A stretch of 64,000 nt of DNA from Propionivibrio dicarboxylicus (GCA_945902805.1 CAMDMZ010000005.1:84303-148302); one strand, 5' to 3'. Positions 42,174-52,354 are shown, counted from the stretch's first letter. The notes: generated by a model from the letters alone, not told the origin. Made by a program: numbers and translations.

Positions 42174-44278
42174 ACAACCAATCGATGCATATTCTTGTCG
42201 CCGACGACGAGCCCACCGCACGCATGTTGATGCAGGCGGCGCTAGAGAATTCCGGATTCACGGTCACTCTGGCCATCGATGGTGCCGATGCCCTGCGCCT
42301 GTTTCGCGAGCAGCCGTGCGACATGGTCATGCTGGATGTCGAGATGCCGGAACTGAATGGCTATGAGGTGTGCGCCGCGTTACGTGCCGAAATCGGCAGC
42401 GAGTTGCCGATCGTGATGGTGACCGGCATGGATGACGTTAACTCGGTGGAACGGGCGTATCAATCCGGTGCCACCGACTTCATGGCGAAGCCAATCAACT
42501 GGTCGCTAATTGGTCATCGGGTGAAATATTTGCATCGTGCTTACCTTGCCTTGCAAGACCTGCGCGCTGCCAATGCGCGTAATGCCGCAATTTTGAATGC
42601 CATTCCCGACTTGATGTTCGAGGTGGATCTGACCGGTCGTTACCTTGCCTACCATTCGCCGCGCGGCGCAATGCTCGGCGCCAAACCGGAAGCCTTCCTC
42701 GGTCGCACTATGGCCGAAATGCTCTCGCCGGAGACAGCGGCGACCTGCTTGTCTGCGATACAGGAAGCCCATCGACGCGGGTATTCGACCGGCACGCAGT
42801 TCGATATACAACTCGGGCAGGACCGGCGCTGGTTCGAGCTTTCTGTGGCGCTCAAGTCGGATTACAGCAGCGAGCAACCCACCTTTATCGCCCTGTCGCG
42901 CGACATTACCGAACGCAAAGAAGCAGAAAACCGGATTTACAAGCTTGCTTATTACGACAGCCTGACTGGATTGCCGAATCGCCTGTTATTCATGGAGCGG
43001 CTTGAGCGCGAGGTGCGCCGCGCCGATCACCGTGGCGAAAAACTCGCCATCCTGTTGTTGGATATCGACGGTTTCAAGGGCATCAATGATTCGATGGGAC
43101 ACAATATCGGTGACTCGGTCTTGCGCTCGGTGGCCGATCGCCTGCGTTTGAGCATTCGTCCCAGTGATCTGGTTGCCCGTACCGCCGCCATCGATCACGA
43201 TACCCATCTGGCCCACTTGGGTGGGGACGAATTTACGGTCTTGATTCCACATCTCAGGATAGGCGAGGAAACCCTGATAGTCGCGCAGCGCATCCGCGAC
43301 TCGATGCGTTTGCCGGTTTTCCTCGAGGGTCGGGAAATGGTTCTCACGGCGAGTATTGGTATCGCTATTTTTCCGGATGACGGCAACGATGCCGCAACCT
43401 TGCTCAAGCATGCCGACACCGCGATGTACCACGCCAAGGATGAAGGCCGCGATAACGCCCAGTTTTACAGTGCCGCCTTGACCGAACAAGCGATAACGCG
43501 TCTGGATATGGAACACAAGCTGCGACTGGCTCTTGAGCGCGACGAGTTCCATCTGGTTTATCAGCCTCAATACGAGGTCGCCAGCGGACGCATTCATTCG
43601 GTCGAGGCTCTGATTCGCTGGCGGCATCCCGAGCAGGGCTTGATCCCACCGATGTCATTCATCCCGCTTGCAGAGGAAAATGGCGCCATCGTCCCGATCG
43701 GTGAGTGGGTGCTGTGGCGCGCTTGCGAAGACGCCGCGCGGTGGCGGCAGGCGGGAACACCAGTGCTCGTCGCCGTCAACTTGTCGCCCAAGCAGTTTCG
43801 TAATCCCACTCTGCTGACCACGGTGGCTGAGGCGCTTTGTGCCAGCGCCTTGCCACCGGAGTTGCTTGAGCTGGAAGTCACCGAAGGTGCCTTGATGGAC
43901 GATAACGCTGCAACGCTGGCCGTGCTGACGGCTTTGCGCGAAAGCGGCGCGCATATTGCTCTGGACGATTTCGGCACCGGCTATTCGTCAATGAGTTATC
44001 TCAAACGCCTCCCGTTGAACAATCTCAAGGTGGATCAAAGTTTCGTCCGCGGCTTGCCGGCCGATCAGGATAGCCTGGCGATCGTCAAAGCCATCGTTTC
44101 CCTGGCCAGGAACCTCGGATTCACGGTCACCGCCGAGGGTGTGGAAACCATCGAGCAGGCCCGAATCATGAAGGCGCTGGAGTGCGAAACCTTGCAGGGC
44201 TATTACTTCAGCAAACCGGTACTCGCCAGCGAGATTTCGACTATGCTCGGCACAACATGGGAAATCGACGAGGCATGA
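42170..44278 (+). CDS. Response regulator REC-PAS-GGDEF-EAL
   Basis: 702 aa, soluble. Receiver with Asp56 in MLDVEMP (8-125), PAS (about 140-255), GGDEF with HLGGDEF near 351, EAL with EALIRW at 479 and DDFGTGYSS. In the GGDEF domain a stretch of about 14 residues ([12 protein letters not shown]) is inserted just before the signature, where most family members run directly [11 protein letters not shown]. It directly follows the HPt-bearing kinase and is its likely output, linking it to c-di-GMP. Confidence 0.92.
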   Translation: MNNQSMHILVADDEPTARMLMQAALENSGFTVTLAIDGADALRLFREQPCDMVMLDVEMPELNGYEVCAALRAEIGSELPIVMVTGMDDVNSVERAYQSGATDFMAKPINWSLIGHRVKYLHRAYLALQDLRAANARNAAILNAIPDLMFEVDLTGRYLAYHSPRGAMLGAKPEAFLGRTMAEMLSPETAATCLSAIQEAHRRGYSTGTQFDIQLGQDRRWFELSVALKSDYSSEQPTFIALSRDITERKEAENRIYKLAYYDSLTGLPNRLLFMERLEREVRRADHRGEKLAILLLDIDGFKGINDSMGHNIGDSVLRSVADRLRLSIRPSDLVARTAAIDHDTHLAHLGGDEFTVLIPHLRIGEETLIVAQRIRDSMRLPVFLEGREMVLTASIGIAIFPDDGNDAATLLKHADTAMYHAKDEGRDNAQFYSAALTEQAITRLDMEHKLRLALERDEFHLVYQPQYEVASGRIHSVEALIRWRHPEQGLIPPMSFIPLAEENGAIVPIGEWVLWRACEDAARWRQAGTPVLVAVNLSPKQFRNPTLLTTVAEALCASALPPELLELEVTEGALMDDNAATLAVLTALRESGAHIALDDFGTGYSSMSYLKRLPLNNLKVDQSFVRGLPADQDSLAIVKAIVSLARNLGFTVTAEGVETIEQARIMKALECETLQGYYFSKPVLASEISTMLGTTWEIDEA

Positions 44279-44318
44279 ACAAGGGCTTTGCGGTTGATCC
44301 TGAACATTGAATATCAGA

Positions 44319-46235
44319 ATGCGAACACTTGAGTCTTTGAAAGTCGGGAGCCAGCTCCCCAGCCCGAAAGGCGTGGCCCTCGCCATCCTTGAAGTTTGTC
44401 GCCGCGAGGATACGACGACGACCGAAATCGCCCGCATCGTGCAGACTGATCCGGCGCTTTCGGGTCGCCTGCTGCACCTGTCGAATTCGATAGCAATGTC
44501 GTCCGGCGGACGACAAACGGCATCGGTACCGGAAGCGATTTTGCGCGTTGGCCTGGCTGCCGTGCGTCAGCTTGCGCTGGGGTTTTCGTTGGTGGATCAA
44601 AGCCAGAACGGTCCCTGCAAGGCGTTCGACTATCCCCGTTTCTGGTCGCATTCCTTGTTGATGGCGCTGGCCATGCAACGCCTGGCGCGCATCAGCCGTG
44701 CCGGGGCAGCGGATGAATTGTTCGCCTGTGGCTTGTTAGCGCGTGTTGGCTGTCTTGGTCTGGCGACGATCTATCCGGACGAATACGCCAGCATTCTTGA
44801 ACAGTCGTCGAGTGACACACAACTGGTGGAACTGGAGCGACAACGCCTACAAATCGATCATAACGAACTGACAGCCGCCATGCTGACGGATTGGGGAATT
44901 CCCAAATCCCTGGTCGAGCCGGTTTCTTTCCACGAAGCACCGGCCGCTTCGGGCTTTATCGAAGGCTCCCGGCCGTATCAACTGGCAAACCTTTTCTATC
45001 TGGCGAAGCGGGTGGCCGATTTGGGCGTGGCGACGGAAGACGCTCGTAGCGACCAAATTCCGGAACTGATGCGTCTGGGCAGCCAACTCGGACTGGATAC
45101 CGAAGCATTCGGTGCCGTAATCGACGAACTGGGCAAGGAATGGATCGAATGGGGCGCCCTGCTCAAGGTTCCGGCCGCCGCCCTGCCCGCCTTCTCGGTT
45201 ATGGCTGCCCCGCCTTCTGCAGACCTTGAGGAGAGTCCGGCGGCGCTACGTGTGCTCTTGGTGGAGGATGATCCCACCACCCTGATGATGATGGAAAGCC
45301 TGCTTGGCGAACTCCTCGGTCACACCGTATTCACGGCGACACAAGGCAAGGAAGCCCTGGCGCTCGCCGTCGAGGTGATGCCGCAGGTCGTTCTCACTGA
45401 CTGGATGATGCCAGTCATGGATGGCATCGAACTTTGCCGTGCCCTACGTGCTACCGAGTGGGGGCAATCGATGTACGTCATCATGCTCACCGGTGTCGAT
45501 GCCGAAGACGATATCCTCAAAGCCTTTGAAGTCGGTGTCGATGATTACGTCACTAAGCCGATCAACGTGCGGGCTTTGCGCGCCCGGTTGCGGGCGGCCT
45601 GGCATTACGTGCAACTGCTCGAATCCTGGGAACGCGACCGTGCCCAGCTCAAGCAATTTACGGCTGAGCTGGCGATCAGCAATCGCCGCCTCGAACACGT
45701 CGCACTCACCGATCAACTCACCAACCTGCCCAATCGGCGCGCCGGTATGACAGCATTGGACCAGGCGTGGCGAAGTGCCGAGCGAACCGGGCAGGCGCTG
45801 GCGGTGCTGGCCATCGATGTGGACCACTTCAAGAAGGTTAACGATAGCTACGGCCATGCCGTCGGTGATCTTGTCCTCAAGGCGGTTGCCAAGGCAATTC
45901 AGGATTCAGCACGCAAGGACGACAGCATCTGCCGGATGGGCGGGGAAGAGTTCCTGTTTGTTTGCCGCAATACTGATCTCAGAGCCGCACTGCAAGCAGC
46001 CGAGCGCTTACGCAAAATGATCGCGGGCTTGGTCATCACGGTCTCGGGAGCCGAGGTGCGGACCTCGATCAGCATCGGTATAGCCTGCAAAGGAACCGAC
46101 ACACCGGACGCAGATGCTCTGGTGAATACCGCTGACAAGGCACTCTATGGGGCCAAGCATGGCGGCCGCAATCGAACCTGCTTAATGACTCAGGGACAAC
46201 TTCTGTTCAGTCAGGTCGATAGTTCGCCGCAGTGA
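44319..46235 (+). CDS. HDOD-REC-GGDEF fusion protein
   Basis: 638 aa. N-terminal HDOD domain (IVQTDPALSGRLLHLSNSI, ASVPEAILRVGLAAVRQL), a receiver (VLLVEDDPTTLMMMES, Asp in LTDWMMP, Lys in DDYVTKPI) and a C-terminal GGDEF domain with GGEEF signature (RMGGEEFLFVC) and LTDQLTNLPNRR, so diguanylate cyclase activity is expected. A TTG codon 12 nt upstream is an alternative start. It follows the REC-PAS-GGDEF-EAL gene by 40 nt. Confidence 0.9.
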   Translation: MRTLESLKVGSQLPSPKGVALAILEVCRREDTTTTEIARIVQTDPALSGRLLHLSNSIAMSSGGRQTASVPEAILRVGLAAVRQLALGFSLVDQSQNGPCKAFDYPRFWSHSLLMALAMQRLARISRAGAADELFACGLLARVGCLGLATIYPDEYASILEQSSSDTQLVELERQRLQIDHNELTAAMLTDWGIPKSLVEPVSFHEAPAASGFIEGSRPYQLANLFYLAKRVADLGVATEDARSDQIPELMRLGSQLGLDTEAFGAVIDELGKEWIEWGALLKVPAAALPAFSVMAAPPSADLEESPAALRVLLVEDDPTTLMMMESLLGELLGHTVFTATQGKEALALAVEVMPQVVLTDWMMPVMDGIELCRALRATEWGQSMYVIMLTGVDAEDDILKAFEVGVDDYVTKPINVRALRARLRAAWHYVQLLESWERDRAQLKQFTAELAISNRRLEHVALTDQLTNLPNRRAGMTALDQAWRSAERTGQALAVLAIDVDHFKKVNDSYGHAVGDLVLKAVAKAIQDSARKDDSICRMGGEEFLFVCRNTDLRAALQAAERLRKMIAGLVITVSGAEVRTSISIGIACKGTDTPDADALVNTADKALYGAKHGGRNRTCLMTQGQLLFSQVDSSPQ

Positions 46236-46274
46236 CAGTAAACCGCAGCGACAATTACAAGACTCAGGGGGCTT

Positions 46275-46544
46275 TTAGTGTGAACGGCGACGCTGCTGCG
46301 TCGGCATCGGTCCGGGGGTGCGACCTTCGATGTGGCGGAATGTAATCCGGCCCTTGCTCAGGTCATACGGCGAAAGCTCTAGAGAGACTTTGTCGCCAGC
46401 CAGAATTCGAATGTGGTGCTTGCGCATCTTGCCGGCGGTATAGGCCACCAGGCTGTGTCCGTTTTCGAGGGTGACGCGAAAGCGCGAATCCGGCAGCACT
46501 TCCTCAACCACGCCGTTCATTTCAATGAGTTCTTCCTTGGCCAT
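46275..46544 (-). CDS. infA: Translation initiation factor IF-1 (extended form)
   Basis: 89 aa. [22 protein letters not shown] and [16 protein letters not shown] are the S1-like fold of IF-1, which binds the 30S A site. It is longer than the 72-aa ribosomal-operon InfA because of a basic tail (PTQQRRRSH); betaproteobacteria often have such a second infA away from the ribosomal operon, near a cold-shock gene as here. A terminator hairpin lies between it and the cold-shock gene. Confidence 0.9.
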   Translation of the reverse strand: MAKEELIEMNGVVEEVLPDSRFRVTLENGHSLVAYTAGKMRKHHIRILAGDKVSLELSPYDLSKGRITFRHIEGRTPGPMPTQQRRRSH

Positions 46545-46588
46545 CCAGTAACCTCCGTACTACGAAAAAACGAAACAAAACAAAACAA

Positions 46589-46616
46589 AAAAGCCCGGCG
46601 GCTGCCGGGCTTTTTC
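46589..46616. terminator. Intrinsic terminator between csp and infA
   Basis: Stem GCCCGGC / GCCGGGC with a GGCT loop, flanked by A5 on one side and T5 on the other, so it can end transcription on either strand. In genome order it terminates the minus-strand csp transcript before infA. Confidence 0.85.
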
Positions 46617-46648
46617 AATTAGGCAGCGAATCGCGTGCAGCGATGCTG

Positions 46649-46855
46649 TCAGTCGGCCGACGTAATCGCCGACGCTTGCTTGCCCTTCGGGCCAGTGGTG
46701 ATTTCGAAACTCACGCGCTGACCTTCTTTCAGGGTCTTGAAGCCCTGGCTTTGAATCGCGGAGAAGTGCGCGAAGAGATCCTCGCCACCGCCGTCCGGCG
46801 AAATAAAACCAAAACCCTTGGAATCGTTAAACCACTTCACAATGCCTGTTGCCAT
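46649..46855 (-). CDS. Cold-shock protein
   Basis: 68 aa OB-fold RNA chaperone. RNP motifs KGFGFI and DLFAHF are intact and the length is typical of CspA-type proteins. There is an untranslated region of up to about 300 bp between this gene and the divergent HDOD gene; csp genes often have long regulatory leaders, but no specific cold box was identified. Confidence 0.96.
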   Translation of the reverse strand: MATGIVKWFNDSKGFGFISPDGGGEDLFAHFSAIQSQGFKTLKEGQRVSFEITTGPKGKQASAITSAD

Positions 46856-47153
46856 GTCTTAATACCTTTTCTTACAAACAATAAATAGAGGCGGACCTCT
46901 GAACGAACGAAGGTCAAGACGGCAGCACGGTGAAGGACGTAAAACCGCAGAGAGCGGGTACTAGGCCAGACAACAACGGCAGAACTTGAAGATCGCAGGC
47001 CTGCATCATGCGCCTAAATGCCGGAAAATGCAAAGAATTTTTGCAATTCTTGGCGGTTGCCGGGCAAACCTGACGGCTATACTATGTTTCAAACAGATCA
47101 AGTCTTGTCCCTGTGTTTTCAGTCCATCTTTGCCCGATGTGTTTATCACGCCT

Positions 47154-48050
47154 ATGACCCGCCATGACGCACTGAAGAAAATCGCCAGCGAGATTGCCGA
47201 CGGAAAATTGCACTTCGCCAGCAATACCGAACTGGCCTTGCGCATCCGAAAAGCGCTGGACGATCCTGATTGCCATATGGAAGCCGCCGCCAAGCTCATG
47301 CAGGCCGAGCCAGTGCTTTCGGCACAGGTCGTGGCGATAGCCAATTCGGTGGCCTACAACCCCTCCGGGCGGGAGATTACCGACGTCAAGACTGCCGTGA
47401 CCCGTCTCGGCTTCGTCACCTTGCGCAATCTGGTAATGGCAATGGTCACGCGCCAAATGGCTGGCGCTCCGGGCAGTGCCGAGCAAAAACGCCTGACGGC
47501 CCAACTCTGGGAGCATACGACCCACGTCGCTGCCCTGTGCCGCGTGATCGCCAAGCGCGTCACGCATCTTGATCCCGAAATGGCCTTGTTTGTCGGCTTG
47601 GTGCACGATGTCGGCAGTTTCTATCTGTTATCGCGGTCTGCCGAATATCCGGTGCTGCTTGAACTGCCGTCCGCCGTTATTGAGGAACCCGCTGCGGAAG
47701 AACCGCCGAAGGACGATGACGAAAGGGACAACGAGAACGATGAGTCAATCAACCTCGAAGGCGTTCTTACTCTGGCCGTATTGCGCAAACTGAATGTGCC
47801 TGACGCCGTCGTCCGCGCCGTTGAAGACTACTGGAACGGCTTCCTCGCCATCCCGCCGCACAGCATGGGCGATACCGTGCTCCTGGCGGAATTTCTGGCG
47901 CCGGTGGCATCGCCTTTGCGCGCAGCAAGCAACACCGATCCAACCAACAACGTTGCCATCGACATGATCATTGGTGAGGACACGCTCGCGGAGATTTTGC
48001 AGGAATCGGCAGCCGAAGTGGCATCGATTTCCCGCGCCTTGCAGGCGTGA
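47154..48050 (+). CDS. HDOD-domain protein
   Basis: 298 aa. HDOD core in AAAKLMQAEPVLSAQVVAI, TDVKTAVTRLGFVTLRNLV and LFVGLVHDVGSFYLL. Residues around 185-205 are an acidic low-complexity insert (EEPPKDDDERDNENDE). Start at 47154 (MTRHDALKK) was preferred because the upstream in-frame extension is Cys-rich and not HDOD-like. Followed by a GST gene after 15 nt. Function is signalling of unknown kind. Confidence 0.82.
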   Translation: MTRHDALKKIASEIADGKLHFASNTELALRIRKALDDPDCHMEAAAKLMQAEPVLSAQVVAIANSVAYNPSGREITDVKTAVTRLGFVTLRNLVMAMVTRQMAGAPGSAEQKRLTAQLWEHTTHVAALCRVIAKRVTHLDPEMALFVGLVHDVGSFYLLSRSAEYPVLLELPSAVIEEPAAEEPPKDDDERDNENDESINLEGVLTLAVLRKLNVPDAVVRAVEDYWNGFLAIPPHSMGDTVLLAEFLAPVASPLRAASNTDPTNNVAIDMIIGEDTLAEILQESAAEVASISRALQA

Positions 48051-48065
48051 AATGCAAGATCAGAG

Positions 48066-48737
48066 ATGATCGTTCTCTATCACTGCCTTAGCGCACGTTC
48101 ATTTCGCCCGCTCTGGCAGCTCGAGGAAATGGGTTTGCCCTATCAGTTGCGCATGCTGCCTTTCCCACCGCGCGTACTGGCCAAATATTTTCTTGACGAA
48201 AACCCGCTCGGCACCGTCCCTTTCCTGATCGACGGTGAGACCCGCATGAGCGAATCGGCGGCGATGTGCGAATATCTTGCAGTACGCCACGGCCCAACGC
48301 CCTTGCATGTCACCCCTGACGAGGCTGACTTTGGCGCGTATCTGAACTACCTTCACTTCGGCGAGGCAACACTGACTTTCCCGCAGACCCTGGTGTTGCG
48401 CTATAGCCGCTTCGAGCCGGCTGGCCGTCGCCAACCACAAGTGGTTGAAGACTACTCGCGGTGGTTCCTCGCCCGCTTGCGTACCCTGGAGCGCCGTCTC
48501 GCCAGCACCGACTTTTTGGCCGCCGGACGATTTACTGCCGCCGATATTTCAGTTGGTTACGCATTATTGCTGGCCACACATCTGGGTCTCGACACGGGTT
48601 TTACGCCGGCGGTGACCGCCTACTGGCAACGTCTGCAACAACGGGACGGGTATCAACGCGCATTGGGCGTGCAAACGCAAGCAGCCATCGAGCAAGGCGT
48701 CCCCACGACTGCGGCACCGGATACCCTGCCAAGTTGA
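48066..48737 (+). CDS. Glutathione S-transferase family protein
   Basis: 223 aa. The N-terminal thioredoxin-fold domain (MIVLYHCLSARSFRPLW, GTVPFLIDGETRMSESAAM with the glutathione-binding Glu-Ser) and an all-helical C-terminal domain with GRFTAADISVGYAL, the N-capping motif. Exact substrate unknown. A perfect copy of the 26-bp repeat lies in the C-terminal domain in antisense orientation and codes for RRLASTDF, yet the fold motifs on both sides are intact. Confidence 0.88.
   Translation: MIVLYHCLSARSFRPLWQLEEMGLPYQLRMLPFPPRVLAKYFLDENPLGTVPFLIDGETRMSESAAMCEYLAVRHGPTPLHVTPDEADFGAYLNYLHFGEATLTFPQTLVLRYSRFEPAGRRQPQVVEDYSRWFLARLRTLERRLASTDFLAAGRFTAADISVGYALLLATHLGLDTGFTPAVTAYWQRLQQRDGYQRALGVQTQAAIEQGVPTTAAPDTLPS
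48491..48516 (-). repeat. Dispersed 26-bp repeat, copy 7 (inside the GST gene)
   Basis: Perfect match to the consensus on the minus strand, thus antisense to the plus-strand GST gene. Reading through it gives RRLASTDF in frame. Confidence 0.85.
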
Positions 48738-48777
48738 ATCTGGGTTGAATCTGGGTTGAATGTGGGTTGCAGGTGGG
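48734..48777 (+). repeat. Four-copy 11-bp tandem repeat
   Basis: Units at 48734, 48745, 48756 and 48767: two exact TTGAATCTGGG, one TTGAATGTGGG and one TTGCAGGTGGG. The GST stop codon lies within the first unit. It fills the gap between the convergent GST and sigma-factor genes, and no T-run or hairpin suggests a terminator. Confidence 0.85.
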
Positions 48778-48780
48778 CGA

Positions 48781-49590
48781 CTACGCCGTCCGCCAGCGCG
48801 GAGCGAGTGGCGACGGCGCGGTTTCATCGCCCAGCACGGCAGCACGTAGCTTGGCGATCGCCTGGGTGTGGATCTGGCTAACGCGACTTTCGGTGATACC
48901 CAGACGAACACCGATCGCCTTCATGCCCAGACCATCAACGTAGTAGCGCTTCATCACCTCTTCTTCGCGTTCGCCGAGATCACTGATCGCCAGCAAGAGC
49001 GTGCGTTGTACCGAGCGTCGTTCCAACGCGGCCAGCGGGCTGGACTGGGTCGTGGCACACCAGGCAATGAAGTCCTTTTCCGGATCGCGGTCGTCAAAAT
49101 CGTCGAGCGAAAACAGCGTGTAACCCTCGGCTTCCTGCAGCAAGTGCTGGTAAGCCGCCAGGGGTAAAGCCAGCTTGGCCGCCACTTCGCTTTCGAGCGG
49201 TGCGCGCCCAAGTTGATGCCCGAGTTGATGAATAGCACATTCGACGCGCCGCATTTCGCGCCGTACGCGCCGGCTGCCCGGATCGTTTTCGCGCAGGCCA
49301 TCGAGCATCGCACCGCGGATTCGCTGCGACAGATAGGAATGGAAACACTTTCCGGCCTGATGCGTGGTGGACTGGATGATCGCCGCCATCAGACCGAGAA
49401 AGCCATCCTGCATCAGGTCATCGGCCAGCACATTGGACGGTAGTTTGCGCAGCAGCGAACGCGCGATCGCCGCGACCAGCGGCGCGTGCTCGTTGATCAG
49501 GCGCTCGCTTTCCTCGCGGCTGAGCTTGCGCCGTGGTGCGGGATTGTCCGAATTGTCGGATTTGTTCGAGTTGTGCGCGTCGTCAGTCAT
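48781..49590 (-). CDS. Sigma-70 family RNA polymerase sigma factor, FliA-like
   Basis: 269 aa. Region 2 in INEHAPLVAAIARSLLRKLP and LADDLMQDGFLGLMAAI, region 3 after about residue 110, and region 4 helix-turn-helix in GLGMKAIGVRLGITESRVSQIH. Length, and GAMLDGLRENDPGSR (resembling FliA's MLDELRSQDWVPRS), place it in the FliA/WhiG class. No flagellar genes adjoin it, so assignment as the flagellar sigma factor is uncertain. ATG at 49590 is chosen; a GTG 15 nt upstream is possible. Confidence 0.8.
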   Translation of the reverse strand: MTDDAHNSNKSDNSDNPAPRRKLSREESERLINEHAPLVAAIARSLLRKLPSNVLADDLMQDGFLGLMAAIIQSTTHQAGKCFHSYLSQRIRGAMLDGLRENDPGSRRVRREMRRVECAIHQLGHQLGRAPLESEVAAKLALPLAAYQHLLQEAEGYTLFSLDDFDDRDPEKDFIAWCATTQSSPLAALERRSVQRTLLLAISDLGEREEEVMKRYYVDGLGMKAIGVRLGITESRVSQIHTQAIAKLRAAVLGDETAPSPLAPRWRTA

Positions 49591-49601
49591 TGCCGGGACA
49601 A

Positions 49602-49892
49602 TCACCCCCGAGGTTTGTATGCCTTGCTCTTGGCTTTAGGCGGGACATGCGATTTGACGACCTTTTTGGCCGGGTGCGACTCGACCTTCGCTGGTTTTTT
49701 GCCCGCCTTCGCTTTGCTGGGGGTCGCTTTCTTGGCGCGTGTTTCAGTAGCGGGCGGGGCGACGGTAGCTACTGCCGGAGTAGGTTCGCTGGGCAGTACC
49801 ACCGGGTTGGGCTGGACGACCACCGGTGCGGCGGCGATAGCGACGCCACTTAGTAGCAGACATACGGCAGAAACAAATACGTGCATCTTCAT
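49602..49892 (-). CDS. Small secreted Lys/Pro/Ala-rich protein
   Basis: 96 aa from ATG 49892. A signal peptide (MHVFVSAVCLLLSGVAIAAA) leads into a low-complexity mature chain: first Val/Pro-rich, then strongly basic (KKATPSKAKAGKKPAKV, KAYKPRG). Such tails may bind peptidoglycan, LPS or nucleic acid, but no family is recognised. It ends 11 nt before the preferred start of the sigma-factor gene and may be co-transcribed with it. Confidence 0.6.
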   Translation of the reverse strand: MKMHVFVSAVCLLLSGVAIAAAPVVVQPNPVVLPSEPTPAVATVAPPATETRAKKATPSKAKAGKKPAKVESHPAKKVVKSHVPPKAKSKAYKPRG

Positions 49893-50069
49893 GGCAGGAT
49901 TCCCGAGGTGACAGGGTGCTACTTTAACGCGGCGGCAGTGACACAGAAGAATTGGATAAGCCGGGGATTCCCGTTCGTCCAATGGCAAGCACGGAATTCA
50001 CGCCTTCAAACACGCAAAGCGGACAGCGTAAAATGATGCGCTTTACCCCACTACGTTCCCGGAGATTTC

Positions 50070-51917
50070 ATGCCCGCTTACCGTTCCCGCACCTCGACCC
50101 ACGGCCGCAACATGGCCGGTGCCCGCGCCCTGTGGCGTGCTACCGGCATGAAGGATGGCGACTTCGGCAAACCGATCATCGCCGTGGTTAATTCCTTCAC
50201 GCAGTTCGTCCCCGGGCATGTGCATCTTAAGGATCTCGGCCAATTGGTGGCGCGCGAAATCGAGGCGGCCGGCGGGGTGGCCAAGGAGTTCAATACTATC
50301 GCGGTTGATGACGGCATCGCTATGGGTCACGGTGGTATGTTGTATTCGTTGCCCTCGCGTGAACTGATCGCCGACTCGGTTGAGTACATGGTCAATGCCC
50401 ATTGCGCCGATGCCATGGTTTGCATCTCGAACTGCGACAAGATCACGCCGGGCATGTTGATGGCCAGCCTGCGGCTGAACATCCCGACCGTTTTCGTCTC
50501 TGGCGGCCCGATGGAGGCCGGCAAGGTCAAGTGGCACGGCGAATACCGTATGGTGGATTTGATTGACGCCATGATCGAGGCGGCGGATTCGAAGAATAGC
50601 GACAAGGAAGTGAATGCCATGGAGCGGTCCGCCTGCCCGACCTGCGGCTCCTGCTCCGGGATGTTCACCGCCAATTCGATGAACTGCCTGACCGAGGCGC
50701 TGGGCCTCTCGTTGCCCGGCAACGGTTCGCTGCTGGCGACGCACGCCGATCGCGAGATGCTGTTCCGCAAAGCCGGCCGTGTCGCCGTTGAACTCTGCCA
50801 GCGCTGGTACGAAAAGGACGACGCCTCGGTGTTGCCACGCACGGTGGCCAGCTTCGGTGCCTTTGAAAATGCGATTGCACTCGACATCGCCATGGGAGGC
50901 TCGACCAATACCGTGCTGCATTTGCTGGCGGCGGCACAGGAAGCCGGCGTCAATTTCACTGTCGCCGACATCGATCGCATGTCACGCAAGGTGCCTTGCC
51001 TCGCCAAGGTGGCACCGGCGACGCAAAAGTACCACATGGAAGACGTGCATCGGGCTGGCGGCATCATGGCCATCCTTGGCGAGCTCGACCGTGCCGGGTT
51101 GATCAACCGTGACTGTCCGACCGTGCTGTATCCGACCATGGGTGAAGCGCTCGATTGTTGCGACGTCAAGCGCAACACGGACAAGAAGGTGCATGAGTTC
51201 TACCGCGCCGCACCGGGCGGCATACCGACGCAAACGGCTTTCTCGCAGAACCGTCGTTATCCGAAGCTCGATCTGGATCGCGAGAATGGCTGTATCCGAG
51301 ACAAGGCCCACGCCTATTCGCAGGATGGCGGGTTGGCCGTGCTCTTCGGTAACATCGCCGAGAAGGGCTGCGTGGTGAAGACTGCCGGTGTCGATGACTC
51401 CAACCTGAAATTCACCGGTCGCGCGCGCGTGTTTGAATCGCAGGAAGATGCTGTCGAGAAAATTCTCGCCGACCAGATCGTTGCCGGCGACATCGTTATC
51501 GTCCGCTACGAAGGCCCCAAGGGCGGCCCCGGGATGCAGGAGATGCTCTACCCGACCAGCTACCTGAAATCCAAGGGCCTCGGCAAGGTCTGCGCCTTGT
51601 TGACCGACGGCCGTTTCTCGGGTGGCACCTCCGGCTTGAGTATCGGCCACGCATCGCCCGAAGCAGCGGCGGGCGGCACCATTGGTTTGGTCGAAGAAGG
51701 TGATACGGTGGAAATCGACATCCCCAACCGGCGCATCGAACTGATGGTCGAAAAGTCGGTTCTGGCGACACGGCGCAAGGCGATGGAAGCGAAGGGCAAA
51801 GACGCCTGGAAGCCGGTTTCGCGTCAGCGCGAGGTCTCGGCGGCCCTGCGCGCCTATGCCGCGATGACCACCTCGGCCGACACCGGCGCGGTGCGCGATC
51901 TCAGTCAGCTCGACTAA
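50070..51917 (+). CDS. ilvD: Dihydroxy-acid dehydratase
   Basis: 615 aa, full length. Dehydrates dihydroxy-acids in valine and isoleucine synthesis with an Fe-S cluster. Cluster and active-site motifs are [15 protein letters not shown] and [31 protein letters not shown] is near the C-terminus. RBS GGAG lies 7 nt before ATG. The C-terminal segment [11 protein letters not shown] coincides with a copy of the 26-bp repeat. The next gene starts on the last base of the stop codon. Confidence 0.96.
   Translation: MPAYRSRTSTHGRNMAGARALWRATGMKDGDFGKPIIAVVNSFTQFVPGHVHLKDLGQLVAREIEAAGGVAKEFNTIAVDDGIAMGHGGMLYSLPSRELIADSVEYMVNAHCADAMVCISNCDKITPGMLMASLRLNIPTVFVSGGPMEAGKVKWHGEYRMVDLIDAMIEAADSKNSDKEVNAMERSACPTCGSCSGMFTANSMNCLTEALGLSLPGNGSLLATHADREMLFRKAGRVAVELCQRWYEKDDASVLPRTVASFGAFENAIALDIAMGGSTNTVLHLLAAAQEAGVNFTVADIDRMSRKVPCLAKVAPATQKYHMEDVHRAGGIMAILGELDRAGLINRDCPTVLYPTMGEALDCCDVKRNTDKKVHEFYRAAPGGIPTQTAFSQNRRYPKLDLDRENGCIRDKAHAYSQDGGLAVLFGNIAEKGCVVKTAGVDDSNLKFTGRARVFESQEDAVEKILADQIVAGDIVIVRYEGPKGGPGMQEMLYPTSYLKSKGLGKVCALLTDGRFSGGTSGLSIGHASPEAAAGGTIGLVEEGDTVEIDIPNRRIELMVEKSVLATRRKAMEAKGKDAWKPVSRQREVSAALRAYAAMTTSADTGAVRDLSQLD
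51751..51776 (+). repeat. Dispersed 26-bp repeat, copy 8 (inside ilvD)
   Basis: 24 of 26 bases match the consensus (GTTCTGG for GTGCTGG and GACACGG for GRGACGG regions differ by one base each). Sense orientation; codes for EKSVLATRR in a variable part of IlvD. Confidence 0.65.
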
Positions 51918-52354
51918 TGAGTACCGTTCCGGAAAGCGAGTTCCATCGCACCTTCACCGGCCGTTTCTGGTCGGTGATGAGTTGGGATCAACTCACCGCG
52001 TTTTGGCCGCGGATTGATCCCGCTGCGGGCTGGTATCTCTACGCGCTGGGCGAAACGCCGCCAATGGTCGTGGCCGATGCTGCAACTGTCACGGCTTTCA
52101 TCGAGCGCATCGATGTCTTGCTGCGCGACGATCATCGCGAATCGTATTGCGGCATTGTCTATGCTGACAACCTCGAAGCACCCCGGTTCATCAAGATCTA
52201 CGACCCGAACAATCTTGGCTCAAGTTGTGGTTCGTCGAAGAATCCGCCGCCGCCGGGTTGGGTCATGTCGCTCCTGCCGCCCGAGGAAATTGCCGTCAAG
52301 CGGCCCGCCCCGGAAGGGCGTCGCCGCTGGTGGCGGGCGTTGATTGGGGGATAA
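51917..52354 (+). CDS. Conserved hypothetical protein after ilvD
   Basis: 145 aa, no signal or membrane segment. FWSVMSWDQLTAFWPRI and GWYLYALGE form a tryptophan-rich N-terminal half; YDPNNLGSSCGSSKNPPPPGW carries a conserved-looking CGSSKNPPPPGW motif, and the end is basic (RRRWWRALIGG). Function not recognised. It begins in the ilvD stop codon, so translation may be coupled. Confidence 0.65.
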   Translation: MSTVPESEFHRTFTGRFWSVMSWDQLTAFWPRIDPAAGWYLYALGETPPMVVADAATVTAFIERIDVLLRDDHRESYCGIVYADNLEAPRFIKIYDPNNLGSSCGSSKNPPPPGWVMSLLPPEEIAVKRPAPEGRRRWWRALIGG

